Source of the DNA: an uncultured Collinsella sp.
Lineage (GTDB): Bacteria > Actinomycetota > Coriobacteriia > Coriobacteriales > Coriobacteriaceae
DNA length: 32,711 bases
Direction: 5' to 3'
Assembly (NCBI GenBank): GCA_900754075.1
Contig: CAAEBN010000003.1
Coordinates: 1-32,711 of the forward strand
How positions within the stretch are numbered: position 1 is the first letter of the stretch; each line of letters begins with the position of its first letter. The translations under genes and the position numbers were made by a program. The notes beneath the pieces were generated by a model. It saw nothing but the letters and a program-made list of their open reading frames with translations. It was not told the origin of the DNA and made no database searches. Positions 1 to 7,923 of the stretch are shown in pieces.

Positions 1-94
1 GGTAGCTAAAAAAGCCCCGTCCCAAATTAACTACCCATTTGACCCGCGCGTTCCATAACCTGCCGACAATTTTTCGGTAATTTGGAATTTCTTC
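1..94. other. Intergenic DNA at window edge with AGCCCCGT motif
   Basis: No gene is visible. GGTAG at 1-5 can pair with CTACC at 31-35 around an A-rich stretch followed by GCCCCGTCCC. The A-run plus AGCCCCGT resembles the motif at 18681-18693 in the AT-rich module near rsmB, so this may be the edge of a related intergenic element. The window starts inside it, so its extent is unknown. Confidence 0.25.
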
Positions 95-123
95 TTGCGC
101 TCGCGTTTTTTGTCCCGTATTAT
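95..123 (+). promoter_or_regulatory. Promoter of tRNA-Glu
   Basis: A TTGCGC -35 box (95-100) and a TATTAT -10 box (118-123) are separated by exactly 17 bp. Initiation near 130 would leave a leader of about 28 nt before the mature tRNA. A G/C-rich patch that could act as a stringent discriminator is not obvious. Confidence 0.6.
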
Positions 124-157
124 ATTTCCTCGCAGCACGGCAGTGTAGATGTCATGT

Positions 158-234
158 GGCCCGTTCGTCTAGCGGTTTAGGACGCCGCCCTCTCAAGGCG
201 GAGATCACCAGTTCGAATCTGGTACGGGCTACCA
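158..234 (+). tRNA. tRNA-Glu (anticodon CTC)
   Basis: The full cloverleaf is readable. The acceptor stem is GGCCCGT (158-164) with ACGGGCT (224-230). The anticodon stem is CCGCC/GGCGG around a CTCTCAA loop, giving anticodon CTC, which reads GAG. The T arm is ACCAG/CTGGT around TTCGAAT. The discriminator is A231 and the CCA end is encoded at 232-234. It stands alone between its own promoter and terminator. Charging would be by a glutamyl-tRNA synthetase such as the gltX product in this window. Confidence 0.95.
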
Positions 235-244
235 TGAATTTGAG

Positions 245-277
245 ACCCGGACTTCTCGCGGAAGTCCGGGTTTTTTA
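245..277 (+). terminator. Intrinsic terminator of the tRNA gene
   Basis: A perfect 11-bp stem (ACCCGGACTTC, 245-255, with 261-271) has a 5-nt loop and is followed by a run of T residues. It begins about 11 nt after the tRNA CCA end, as expected for a monocistronic tRNA unit. Confidence 0.92.
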
Positions 278-385
278 TTTCCGAGCAAACCGTCTGCAAT
301 TCCCATTTGGCCTATAGCTTTACGTTCTGCTTGTGGCCCTTGCGGGTACAATATGCAAGATATTTGGACGGTCAGAAGGAGCCTC

Positions 386-1693
386 ATGAAGGAGTCCTCT
401 CAGCATACATCTAAGCCCCAGGTCGAGGTTGAGGCCTCGGGCGGCGATGACAACAAGGGTGCGCGTCGTGGTGCCATTTTTATCGGCGTCGTGCTGGTTG
501 GTTATATCGTTTATCTGATTGTGACCGGTCAGATGGGACAGTTCTGGGCTGCCATGTCGAGCGTCCAAGCGCCGTGGCTCGTTGCTGCATGCTTTTGCAT
601 GTTCCTGTACCTGTTCTTTGGCATCGTTGCCTATGCGATCGCCGTCTGGCTCGATCCCAATTCGCCCGTCGGCATTCGCGACCTGATTTCGGTCGAGGCG
701 AGCGGTATCTTCTTTGGAAACCTGACGCCCATGATGATGGGCTCCACACCTGCCCAGATCTACCGCCTGACCAAGGCAGGCCAAAACGTTGGCGAGGCCG
801 GTGCCACGCAGTTCACGCGCTTTATCGTGTATCAGTTTGGCCTTGTTGCCTGGGGCGCCATTCTGCTGCTTGCCCGCATGCCGTTTTTCGCCGAGCGCTA
901 TGGCGACATGACGCTGCTGTGTGTCTTTAGCTTTGGCGGTCACTGCTGCATTCTGCTTGGCATCTTTGCCGTCGCGCTCATGCCCAAGACCGTCACGCGC
1001 GTCGCGCACTGCATCATCAATTGGCTCGAGCGAATGGGCGTCTCGGCTACCAAGATCGAGGGCTGGCGTACGTTTGTCGACGGCGAAATCTACTCGTTCT
1101 CCGAGAAGTTCAAGCTTTCGGCCGGCCACTTTTCGTCCATGCTGCTCACGGTGGTCATCACCATGTTGCAGCTGGCGTTTTTCTACCTCGTGCCGTATTT
1201 CCTGATGCTTGCCTTTGGCCACCACGAAGTCGACTTTTTCTCGGTCATGGCCGCGAGCGCCTTTGTTCAGCTCCTGAGCTCTGCAGTTCCCCTGCCCGGT
1301 GGCACCGGCGGCGCCGAGGGCGGCTTCGCGCTGTTCCTGGGTCATTTCTTTGGATCGGCATCGACCGCCGGTTATCTGCTGTGGCGCCTCATTACGTTTA
1401 TCGCGCCGACTATTTTGGCCGCGCCCCTGCTGGGCCTTAAGAGCGCTCACAACGAGAGTATCCATGCGCGCTGGGATCGCGTGATGCGCAAGCTCGGGCG
1501 AACGCCTCAGACGTCCTCTAAGCCTGCAAAGCCCCATCCTGTGCATGCGGTTACCGTGGATCCCAATCAGCATGCTCAGAAGGCTTCTGGAGCCGCCAAA
1601 CCGGCGCATAAGGCCTATGTGCGCCAGACGGGCGACGGCATCCGTGTGTCCCCGGCTGCTTTGAACAAAAAGAAACACCCTAAGGCGCAATAG
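386..1693 (+). CDS. Flippase-like integral membrane protein (LPG synthase TM / UPF0104 family)
   Basis: This is a 435-residue polytopic membrane protein with about seven or eight hydrophobic segments and the family's GGTGGAEGG-type motif after a conserved Pro (PLPGGTGGAEGGF, about two thirds in). Proteins with this fold are the membrane half of lysyl-phosphatidylglycerol synthase MprF or stand-alone lipid flippases. No aminoacyl-transfer domain is present here, so lipid or glycolipid translocation is inferred and the substrate is unknown. The N-terminal 30 residues are acidic and hydrophilic. The last 70 residues form a basic, Pro/Ala/His/Lys-rich soluble tail. I chose ATG 386 over ATG 353 because AGAAGGAG (374-381) precedes it. 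The TetR gene follows about 115 bp downstream. Confidence 0.8.
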   Translation: MKESSQHTSKPQVEVEASGGDDNKGARRGAIFIGVVLVGYIVYLIVTGQMGQFWAAMSSVQAPWLVAACFCMFLYLFFGIVAYAIAVWLDPNSPVGIRDLISVEASGIFFGNLTPMMMGSTPAQIYRLTKAGQNVGEAGATQFTRFIVYQFGLVAWGAILLLARMPFFAERYGDMTLLCVFSFGGHCCILLGIFAVALMPKTVTRVAHCIINWLERMGVSATKIEGWRTFVDGEIYSFSEKFKLSAGHFSSMLLTVVITMLQLAFFYLVPYFLMLAFGHHEVDFFSVMAASAFVQLLSSAVPLPGGTGGAEGGFALFLGHFFGSASTAGYLLWRLITFIAPTILAAPLLGLKSAHNESIHARWDRVMRKLGRTPQTSSKPAKPHPVHAVTVDPNQHAQKASGAAKPAHKAYVRQTGDGIRVSPAALNKKKHPKAQ

Positions 1694-1808
1694 TTGGTCG
1701 TGCGTTCTTCATGTTGCCGGGCATTTTTGTGCCGGATGGGGGATAATCCTCTTACGTAGATTAACTCTCATCTGTTGATGAATGCTTGCATTCTGAAGGG
1801 ACACGTCC

Positions 1809-2420
1809 ATGGCCACCAGCAAACCGCGCCTCGACCGCCGCATCGTTCGCAGCCGCAATGCCATCCTGTCTGCGTTTGAGCGCCTGTTGATGGATAAGCC
1901 GCTTGCCGACATTACGGTGAGTGCCATCGCGCGTGAGGCAAATGTCGACCGCAAGACCTTCTACGTACACTTCGGTACGGTTGACGGCCTGCTCGATGCC
2001 ATCGCCGTTGATGTGGTGGAGATGATTGCCGACTCGGTCGAGAAAACGCTTGCTTCCTTGGACGGCGACACGAGCGAACGTGCCCTCGGAGCGGCGGCAA
2101 CGTTTTTTAAGACCATCAACGAGGCACTTTGCAATAACCTCGTGCTCAATCGCCAGCTGATTGAGAACATCCCGCTCGACGATTTTATGACGCGTTTGCG
2201 CGTGCCGCTCGAGCATGAGATTGCCGAGCGCGACCTGCTGCCCCACGGCCTCAAGGACGAGATGTTCGACTATTATCTGGCGTTTTTGCTTTCGGGCATT
2301 ATCGGCATTTACCGCACGTGGGCGCTCTCCGATGGCTCGGTGCCCATCGAGCGCATCTCGGAGGTCGCTAACAATCTGACATTGAACGGACTATCGAGCC
2401 TGGAATCGCGTTTCGAATAG
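1809..2420 (+). CDS. TetR/AcrR-family transcriptional regulator
   Basis: The protein has 203 residues. The N-terminal TetR helix-turn-helix spans about residues 10-60, with ITVSAIAREANVDRKTFYVHF as the recognition region and a following GLLDAI segment. The all-helical C-terminal half would form the ligand and dimer domain. GAAGGG (1795-1800) lies 8 nt before the ATG. The gene is convergent with the MacAB-type exporter operon, and TetR proteins often repress neighbouring exporters. A perfect 9-bp-arm palindrome at 5966-5993, just before the membrane-fusion gene, is a candidate target, although the convergent layout makes the link indirect. The ligand is unknown. Confidence 0.85.
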   Translation: MATSKPRLDRRIVRSRNAILSAFERLLMDKPLADITVSAIAREANVDRKTFYVHFGTVDGLLDAIAVDVVEMIADSVEKTLASLDGDTSERALGAAATFFKTINEALCNNLVLNRQLIENIPLDDFMTRLRVPLEHEIAERDLLPHGLKDEMFDYYLAFLLSGIIGIYRTWALSDGSVPIERISEVANNLTLNGLSSLESRFE

Positions 2421-2437
2421 TACTTGCGCCTTGTCTC

Positions 2438-2518
2438 CCCCCTGAGTTGCGGTGAAATAAGGACTGAATAGGTCTTCTATCGGCCTAAACAATCCCTATT
2501 TCACCGCAACTCAGGGGG
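2438..2518. repeat. Palindromic element, family A copy 1
   Basis: The 26-nt arms are 2438-2463 and 2493-2518, containing GAGTTGCGGTGAAATA and its complement. One mismatch (A2460 against C2496) becomes a G-U pair if the minus strand is transcribed. The loop is about 29 nt. The element lies 17 nt after the tetR stop and 6 nt after the permease stop, between convergent genes, where it could form the 3'-end hairpin of both transcripts. There is no T-tract. Copies 2 and 3 are at 18565-18637 and 18910-18975. Confidence 0.85.
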
Positions 2519-2524
2519 ATTGCA

Positions 2525-3739
2525 TTACTGGTAGCGCAAACACTCCACGGGGTCGAGTTTTGCTGCCCGGCGGGCGGGATAGAAGCCGAAGATGACGCCG
2601 ATGCCGACGGAGACCGCAAAGGCCAGCAGCACCGTGGCGATCGAAAAACTCGGCGTAATGGTACCGCTGGCACCGAGCTCGCCAAGCACGCCGGAACCCG
2701 CGGCAAACATCGCTAGACCCCAGGCAAGCAGGTACCCAATCAGGACGCCCAGCAGGCCTCCGGTGACGCACAGCGCCGAGGACTCAGCCAAAAACTGTGC
2801 GGTGATATCGCGACGGCTGGCACCCAAGGCTCGACGAATCCCGATCTCGCGGATACGCTCGGTCACATTGGTGAGCATCATGTTCATGATGCCGATACCG
2901 CCTACGAGCAGCGAAATGCTGGCAACGGCGCCCATGATGAGCGAAAATGCGCCCATAAAAGAATTGAGGGCATCGATGGCGCTTTTCATTGAGGTCACCG
3001 ATACGCTGTCATATTCGTCGTCGTCCGCGATGCCTTTCATGCTACGCACCTTGGATTCAATCGTCTTGCACAGCTCGTCCATGTCCGTGCCCTCGGCGGC
3101 GAGCGCCGTTACGCTGGGAAAAGAGGGGTTCTCGTCGCCAAAGAGGCCCGAGATGGTCTCGCGCGGCATGTAGAGCGTGAGCGAGCCCATGGAGTCGCTA
3201 CCGCCGTCGATAACGCCGATAATCTGCACCTCGCCGTTGGAGACCTTAATGGCCTTGCCCACAGCGTCCTGTTCGTTGCCGTACAGCTGATCCGCGCCGC
3301 CACGGCTGATGAGCGCCACGCGTGCGCCAGATTGGGACTCGGTCTGGGTATAGGTGCGCCCCGCGACGAGTTTGCTGGCGCCCACCGAGTCGAGCATGTC
3401 GCTATCGACACCCTGCGCCATGACGGTATAGCTTTTGTCACCGGCCTTGTACTCGGTATAGGCGCTGTCCACGATGCCGATTTGCTCGATCTGCGGCACC
3501 ATTTTGTGAAGCTTCTCAACGTCCGACTCGGTGAGCTCTTGCGACGAATAAATCTGCACCATACGTGCGGCGTTGAGGCCCAGGCTGTTGACCAGGCTGT
3601 TTTGGATACCGCCGATAAGCGAGGTCATGGCAATGACGGAGGCGATGCCAATGACGATGCCCAGGATGGTGAGTAGGCTGCGTCCCTTATTGGCCTCGAG
3701 GGAGTGAAGGGCTTCTTGGATAAGGTCGCGCGTGCTCAT
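2525..3739 (-). CDS. MacB/FtsX-type ABC transporter permease
   Basis: The protein has 404 residues with the typical MacB layout. A first membrane segment lies at about residues 22-45 (LLTILGIVIGIASVIAM). A large MacB periplasmic-core-like extracytoplasmic domain spans about 46-270. Three further membrane segments make up the FtsX domain, which contains EIGIRRALGASRRDI and ends with FYPARRAAKLDPVECLRY. FtsX-type permeases do not move substrate through a channel; they transmit ATP-driven motion across the membrane. It is the last gene of a three-gene operon. Its ATG overlaps the ATPase stop (ATGA), with AAAGGAGTG upstream. The exported molecule cannot be told; antimicrobial peptides, macrolides or lipoproteins are known options in the family. 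Confidence 0.9.
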   Translation of the reverse strand: MSTRDLIQEALHSLEANKGRSLLTILGIVIGIASVIAMTSLIGGIQNSLVNSLGLNAARMVQIYSSQELTESDVEKLHKMVPQIEQIGIVDSAYTEYKAGDKSYTVMAQGVDSDMLDSVGASKLVAGRTYTQTESQSGARVALISRGGADQLYGNEQDAVGKAIKVSNGEVQIIGVIDGGSDSMGSLTLYMPRETISGLFGDENPSFPSVTALAAEGTDMDELCKTIESKVRSMKGIADDDEYDSVSVTSMKSAIDALNSFMGAFSLIMGAVASISLLVGGIGIMNMMLTNVTERIREIGIRRALGASRRDITAQFLAESSALCVTGGLLGVLIGYLLAWGLAMFAAGSGVLGELGASGTITPSFSIATVLLAFAVSVGIGVIFGFYPARRAAKLDPVECLRYQ

Positions 3740-4509
3740 GCCTTCACTCCTTTCGTCGGATTGGCGTGTGCGGAAATCATGGGCAGGCTATCAATGGCGC
3801 CACGCAAGGTCTGCGGCGTGTGCGCGATGTATGCGCCGTCGTGGATCCGGCCGTCGCGAATGGTTACGGCGCGGTCGGCCTCCGCGGCGATACCGGGATC
3901 ATGCGTGATGAGCACGATGGTCTTGCCGCGTTCCTTGAGTTTGTGGAACGTCTCCATCACGAGTGCTCCGGTGGCGGAGTCCAGATTTCCCGTCGGCTCG
4001 TCCGCCAGGATGATGGGCGGATCGTTGACGAGGGCGCGTGCGATGGCAACCCTCTGCATCTGTCCGCCCGAGAGCTCGGAGATGCGGTGGTCCCAGTGGT
4101 CGACCGGCAGCGTGACGGCTTGCAGCGCATGGACGGCGCGCATCTCACGCTGAGTCCGCGGCACGTTGGTGTACGACAGCGGTAGCATGACGTTTTCGAT
4201 GACCGATAGGCGCGGCAGCAGGTTAAAGCTCTGAAAGACAAAGCCGATGCTCAGGGCGCGAACTTCGGTGAGCTCGTCATCGTCGAGCTCCGCCACGTTG
4301 AGGCCCTGCAGGTAATAATCGCCTGCCGTCGGCTTGTCCAGGCAGCCCAGGATATTCATGAGCGTTGACTTGCCCGAGCCCGAAGGGCCGGTAATGGCAA
4401 CAAACTCGCCGTGATTCACGGCCAAGCTCACGTTATGCAGGATATGGGCGCAGCCGGCCTCGCTCTCAAAAATGCGATGCACGTTGCGGATGTCGATGAC
4501 GGGACGCAT
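3736..4509 (-). CDS. MacB/LolD-type ABC transporter ATP-binding protein
   Basis: This 257-residue nucleotide-binding subunit has Walker A GPSGSGKST at residues 41-49, the signature LSGGQMQRVAIARAL near residue 145 and Walker B IILADEPTGNLD just after it. The insertion and spacing typical of the LolD/MacB/FtsE class are present. It hydrolyses ATP to drive the FtsX-like permease encoded next. Its start overlaps the membrane-fusion gene stop by one base (TAATG) and its stop overlaps the permease start by four (ATGA), so the three genes are translationally coupled. The last 30 residues extend beyond the core domain without a recognisable motif. Confidence 0.93.
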   Translation of the reverse strand: MRPVIDIRNVHRIFESEAGCAHILHNVSLAVNHGEFVAITGPSGSGKSTLMNILGCLDKPTAGDYYLQGLNVAELDDDELTEVRALSIGFVFQSFNLLPRLSVIENVMLPLSYTNVPRTQREMRAVHALQAVTLPVDHWDHRISELSGGQMQRVAIARALVNDPPIILADEPTGNLDSATGALVMETFHKLKERGKTIVLITHDPGIAAEADRAVTIRDGRIHDGAYIAHTPQTLRGAIDSLPMISAHANPTKGVKA

Positions 4510-5930
4510 TACATGCCCTCGTCGGCAGACATGCCGCCAGAGTCGCCGTCGTCGGCCGTCATGCCTGCGCCGGTATCCACGATGAGGGTGTCGCCGTCGC
4601 GCAGTTTGGTGACCGGTACGTCCGGGTTAATCTCGTTGCCCTGGTCATCGCGCTTGACCTGCGTTTTGCCGACCACGGCGTCGTTATCGTTTTGCGTCAC
4701 GACGGTTACCTTTACGCGTTGGGTCTGTTTGCCTTCGCCGTCGGTTGCCACGTTGACGTAATAGTGCTCGCCATCCTCGGTCATGAGCGCCATGGTCGGC
4801 ACCATCACCACGTCGTCGAGCTGTTCGGTCACTACCGAGACCTCGGCAGTCATGCCCGGCTTGAGGCGCGCGTCGGGTGCTTCGATGAGGATATCGACGT
4901 TAAAGGTCACGCTGCCGCCGCCACCGTAGGTGGAGTCGGAGTTTGCCACCGAAGCGATTGCGGTGACCGTTCCCTGGCTCACGATATCGGGAAAGGCCGG
5001 ATAGGTAACATTGGCGCTCTGCCCAACGGCGATTTTGGCGATATCCTTTTCACCCACCTGAACGGTGACCTTCATCTTGGAGAGGTCGGCGATCTGCATG
5101 CAATGCTTGCCGCCGTTCGTATCGCCTTCGCCCATAATCATGCCGCCCGTCACCGTGGCGCCGACTTTGGCGTTGAGCTCGACGATGCTGCCCGAGCTGG
5201 GCGCGGTCACGGTGCGCTCGGCAGCTTTGGCGTTGGCTTGGTCCAGGTTCGCCTGGGCCGAGGCCAGGTTGCGTTGGGCGCTCGAGACGGCACTCGTGTC
5301 GGCGGTTCCGCTGGCGCCACTCGCGCCTGCCGCATCTGTGTCAGTCGCCGGAGCGGCTTGGGCGGCAGCTACCGCTTTCTGCGCGTTGGCGAGGTCTTCC
5401 TGTGCGGCTGTCACCGCGCGTTGCGCCTCGGCTACGTTGCGATCGAGCTCGTCGTTTTTAATGGTCATGAGCACGTCACCCTCGTTGACGGACTGGCCGG
5501 CTTGCACGTTGATCGATGCCACCGTGCCGTCGACAGAAGGGGAGACCACCGAAGCCGAGATGGGCTTGAGCTGGCCTTTAGCCTCGACGGTGGTCGTAAA
5601 CGTGCCCTCGGTGACCATGTCGGTCACCGGCCCGTTGGTTCCTGCGGGCCGTGTGTTAATGACGAAGGTCACGACAATGGCGATGAGCACAATGGCGGCC
5701 ACGACGCCGGCCGCAATGCCGCGTCGGATGAGCTTTTTGCGCCGACGCTCGGCACGCTTCGCCTTGAGCTTGGCGTAGGCCTCTTCGTCAGAAATCTCGG
5801 TTGTATCGCTCGTGCTGCCGTTTTGCTGTGTGGCGTGCACGTTTGTTATGAGGGGAAGCGTTTCGGTGGCACCCTCGGGCGCTCGCTCGGTATCATTCGG
5901 TCCCGGGGTGATGGTGGGGACATTCGACAT
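4509..5930 (-). CDS. HlyD/MacA-type membrane-fusion (periplasmic adaptor) protein
   Basis: The protein has 473 residues. A Thr/Glu-rich cytoplasmic N-terminus is followed by a strongly basic patch (KAKRAERRRKKLIRR, about 56-70) and one membrane anchor (about 71-91). Next come a lipoyl-like half-motif, an Ala/Gln/Asn-rich coiled coil (about 155-260, interrupted by an Ala/Gly/Thr/Asp insert), the second lipoyl half, and beta-barrel and membrane-proximal domains. The C-terminus is acidic and Met/Gly-rich. In MacAB-like systems the adaptor couples the ABC motor to an extracytoplasmic conduit; a monoderm cell has no outer-membrane partner. I chose ATG 5930 over the upstream ATG 5993 because AAGGAGAC sits directly before it. 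First gene of the operon. Confidence 0.88.
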   Translation of the reverse strand: MSNVPTITPGPNDTERAPEGATETLPLITNVHATQQNGSTSDTTEISDEEAYAKLKAKRAERRRKKLIRRGIAAGVVAAIVLIAIVVTFVINTRPAGTNGPVTDMVTEGTFTTTVEAKGQLKPISASVVSPSVDGTVASINVQAGQSVNEGDVLMTIKNDELDRNVAEAQRAVTAAQEDLANAQKAVAAAQAAPATDTDAAGASGASGTADTSAVSSAQRNLASAQANLDQANAKAAERTVTAPSSGSIVELNAKVGATVTGGMIMGEGDTNGGKHCMQIADLSKMKVTVQVGEKDIAKIAVGQSANVTYPAFPDIVSQGTVTAIASVANSDSTYGGGGSVTFNVDILIEAPDARLKPGMTAEVSVVTEQLDDVVMVPTMALMTEDGEHYYVNVATDGEGKQTQRVKVTVVTQNDNDAVVGKTQVKRDDQGNEINPDVPVTKLRDGDTLIVDTGAGMTADDGDSGGMSADEGM

Positions 5931-5960
5931 GGCGTCTCCTTTATAGAAAGTTCTTCGATA

Positions 5961-5993
5961 AGTATATGCGCCCGTCGCGAGAGGCGGGCGCAT
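5961..5993 (-). promoter_or_regulatory. Palindrome with TATACT box upstream of exporter operon
   Basis: ATGCGCCCG (5966-5974) and its exact complement (5985-5993) flank a 10-bp spacer. On the minus strand a TATACT box (5966-5961) abuts the palindrome, about 30 bp before the operon's ATG. Read as DNA, the palindrome could be an operator covering the -35 region. Read as RNA, it could be the weak terminator of the upstream transpeptidase gene, but no T-run follows. I cannot decide between these. Confidence 0.45.
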
Positions 5994-6060
5994 TATGGCG
6001 GTATCTTTCGGAACTGTTAGATTGGAGCGTCAGCTCCCCGTTGTGCGAAGGCGTGATTCC

Positions 6061-7806
6061 TTACGAGTGCACGACCACGCACAGGCCGACGCTGATGCAG
6101 TCGTGGAGCGCTTTGGCATCGGCCAGGCGCAGGTTGATGCAGCCGTGGCTTCCACACCATTTGTAAGATTCGGCACTATCGAAACTCGAATCGTTTTGCC
6201 AGGTAGCGTCGTGGAAGCCGACCATATTGCCCTCGAACGGCATCCAGTAGCTGACCGGGCTCTCGTATTTGGGCTTTCCGGTCGCGGGGTCTTTGGCACC
6301 GATGAGCTTGCTTGCACCGTCGTTGCTGTTGATCTGCCACACGCCCTCGGGGGTGGCGTCTTCGCCCGGTTTGCCGGAAATAAAGTTGGCCTCCCACACG
6401 ATATTGCCGTTCTCGTCGTAGTAGCGCGCGTGCTGCTCGGACAGGTCGACGTCGATATAGGCCTTCCAATCGGGCTCGCCCTTGGCGGTGAACGTGTCGG
6501 CCTTCTTGGAGTACGAAATCTCGATATCGCCGGTCTGCTTGTTATTGATGGCGTCCTCGACCTGCTTGGCGAGCGTGTCGCTGTCGATGGACCAGCCAAA
6601 GTCGCCGCCCTCTACAGCGCATTCCTTACCGTCGGCGCGTGTCCACCAGCGGGTGGTGCCCACGGTGTTAAAGCCGTTGGCGAGCTCGGCGGCCCAGCTG
6701 CTGATCTGCGACGTATCGAGCGTGGGGTTGGCCGGATCGGCAAAGCTGATCCACTGCAGTACCGAGCTGCCGTCCACCTTACCGGCATCATTGCCGTTGA
6801 GCTTAAGAGTTACGTTGACGCCCAGGAAGTTGTTGGCGGCATCGCATGCAGCCTGAATCTGGTCGTTGGTGAGGGTGCCGTTGAGCGGTTCGTAGGCGTC
6901 GTTTCCGATCTTGGTGATATCGACGTTCTCAGCGAGCGACGCGAGCTCGATCTCGGCATATTTGATGACATGCTCGCGGTTGATCTTCTCGTTGGAACGG
7001 GCCTTCTCAACGGTGAACTTGCCGGCCTTCTCGTCATAGGAGCTGGCGGCCTCGAAGGTGCCCGAGCGGCCCTCATTGAACTCGTCGATGGCGCTGCCCA
7101 GGTCCTCCTCAAACTGCTTTTGGTCAAAGGCATCGGAGAGCATGGACAGGTCGACGTCCTGGTCCAAGTCGACCGAGGCTTTCTTGGTGGCGCTATCGGT
7201 TTTGCCGCCGAGCGACTCGATAAGGCGCGATGGCCACAGCAGCGGCTCGTTTTTGCTGATTATCTCGTGGGCGGCTTCCTCGCCATCGACGATGGGCTCG
7301 TCGGACTCGGGCTGGTAGGTCCAGCTAAAGCTGTCGTCCGACACGGTGAGCTTGTAGTGCTTCCATGCCGAGTTGACCTTGGTGGCTGCCGAAGATGCGT
7401 TAGAGAGCGAGATGTCGACGCCGGCGATGGTAGTGTTGGGGTAAGCGACTTGCGAGAACGCCACGACGCCTACGATGTAGACGATCGCGACGAGGCCGAG
7501 GACGACAAAGAGGGCCGTCTTTCCGCCCGACTTGCTGCTTTTGTTGGTGCGCTTGTCCGCGGGCCCGCGATTGTTTGCCGCGCGAGCGTGCGAAGGGCCC
7601 TGCGTGGGGGCGGCACCATGTGCGGGACGCTGCTGATGTTGTTGATGCTGCTGGTATTGACGCTGATTCGGGCGCTGAGAGGCATTGGCCGGGCCGTGTT
7701 GTTGGCTGTGAGCCGGCGCGATGGGGCGCGGCGATTGGATGCCGCCAGTATGCCTACTGGGCTGTTGCGGATCGGGAATCATGTTGCTGCGGTCGATTTG
7801 CGACAT
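6061..7806 (-). CDS. L,D-transpeptidase (YkuD domain) with VanW/PG-binding-4-like region
   Basis: This 581-residue type II membrane protein would cross-link peptidoglycan through 3-3 (L,D) bonds, or attach proteins to it, outside the membrane. The N-terminal cytoplasmic part (1-95) is Gln/His/Pro/Ala-rich, including a QH-repeat at about 48-60. A single membrane segment covers about 96-120. The extracytoplasmic part has a GVDISLSNAS motif (about 129-138) as in peptidoglycan-binding-4/VanW-like domains, then the YkuD domain at the C-terminus. The catalytic motif SHGCINLR has nucleophile Cys556, preceded by the conserved His in MVGFHDA. The start is ATG 7806 with an AAGGAAA site. It is monocistronic, with a clear TATAAT box at 7864-7869. 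Confidence 0.92.
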   Translation of the reverse strand: MSQIDRSNMIPDPQQPSRHTGGIQSPRPIAPAHSQQHGPANASQRPNQRQYQQHQQHQQRPAHGAAPTQGPSHARAANNRGPADKRTNKSSKSGGKTALFVVLGLVAIVYIVGVVAFSQVAYPNTTIAGVDISLSNASSAATKVNSAWKHYKLTVSDDSFSWTYQPESDEPIVDGEEAAHEIISKNEPLLWPSRLIESLGGKTDSATKKASVDLDQDVDLSMLSDAFDQKQFEEDLGSAIDEFNEGRSGTFEAASSYDEKAGKFTVEKARSNEKINREHVIKYAEIELASLAENVDITKIGNDAYEPLNGTLTNDQIQAACDAANNFLGVNVTLKLNGNDAGKVDGSSVLQWISFADPANPTLDTSQISSWAAELANGFNTVGTTRWWTRADGKECAVEGGDFGWSIDSDTLAKQVEDAINNKQTGDIEISYSKKADTFTAKGEPDWKAYIDVDLSEQHARYYDENGNIVWEANFISGKPGEDATPEGVWQINSNDGASKLIGAKDPATGKPKYESPVSYWMPFEGNMVGFHDATWQNDSSFDSAESYKWCGSHGCINLRLADAKALHDCISVGLCVVVHS

Positions 7807-7863
7807 CGTGTATATTTCCTTCGAGTTTCGCCTTGCGGCTCATCGTGTTTTAACTGGGCTTGC

Positions 7864-7869
7864 ATTATA
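7864..7869 (-). promoter_or_regulatory. -10 box of the L,D-transpeptidase gene
   Basis: On the minus strand a perfect TATAAT lies about 58 bp upstream of the transpeptidase ATG, inside the gap between sdaA and this gene. The matching -35 region at 17 bp (CCACAA) is poor, so an activator or extended contacts may be needed. Confidence 0.5.
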
Positions 7870-7923
7870 GCGATTAGCCTGTTGTTTGTGGTGCGGAAAC
7901 AGTATCAGTTTGGAGAAGCCTGC

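Noticed and set aside
5931..5993. Upstream ATG extension of the membrane-fusion gene
   Set aside because: It would add 21 residues over the palindrome and promoter. ATG 5930 has an excellent AAGGAGAC site.
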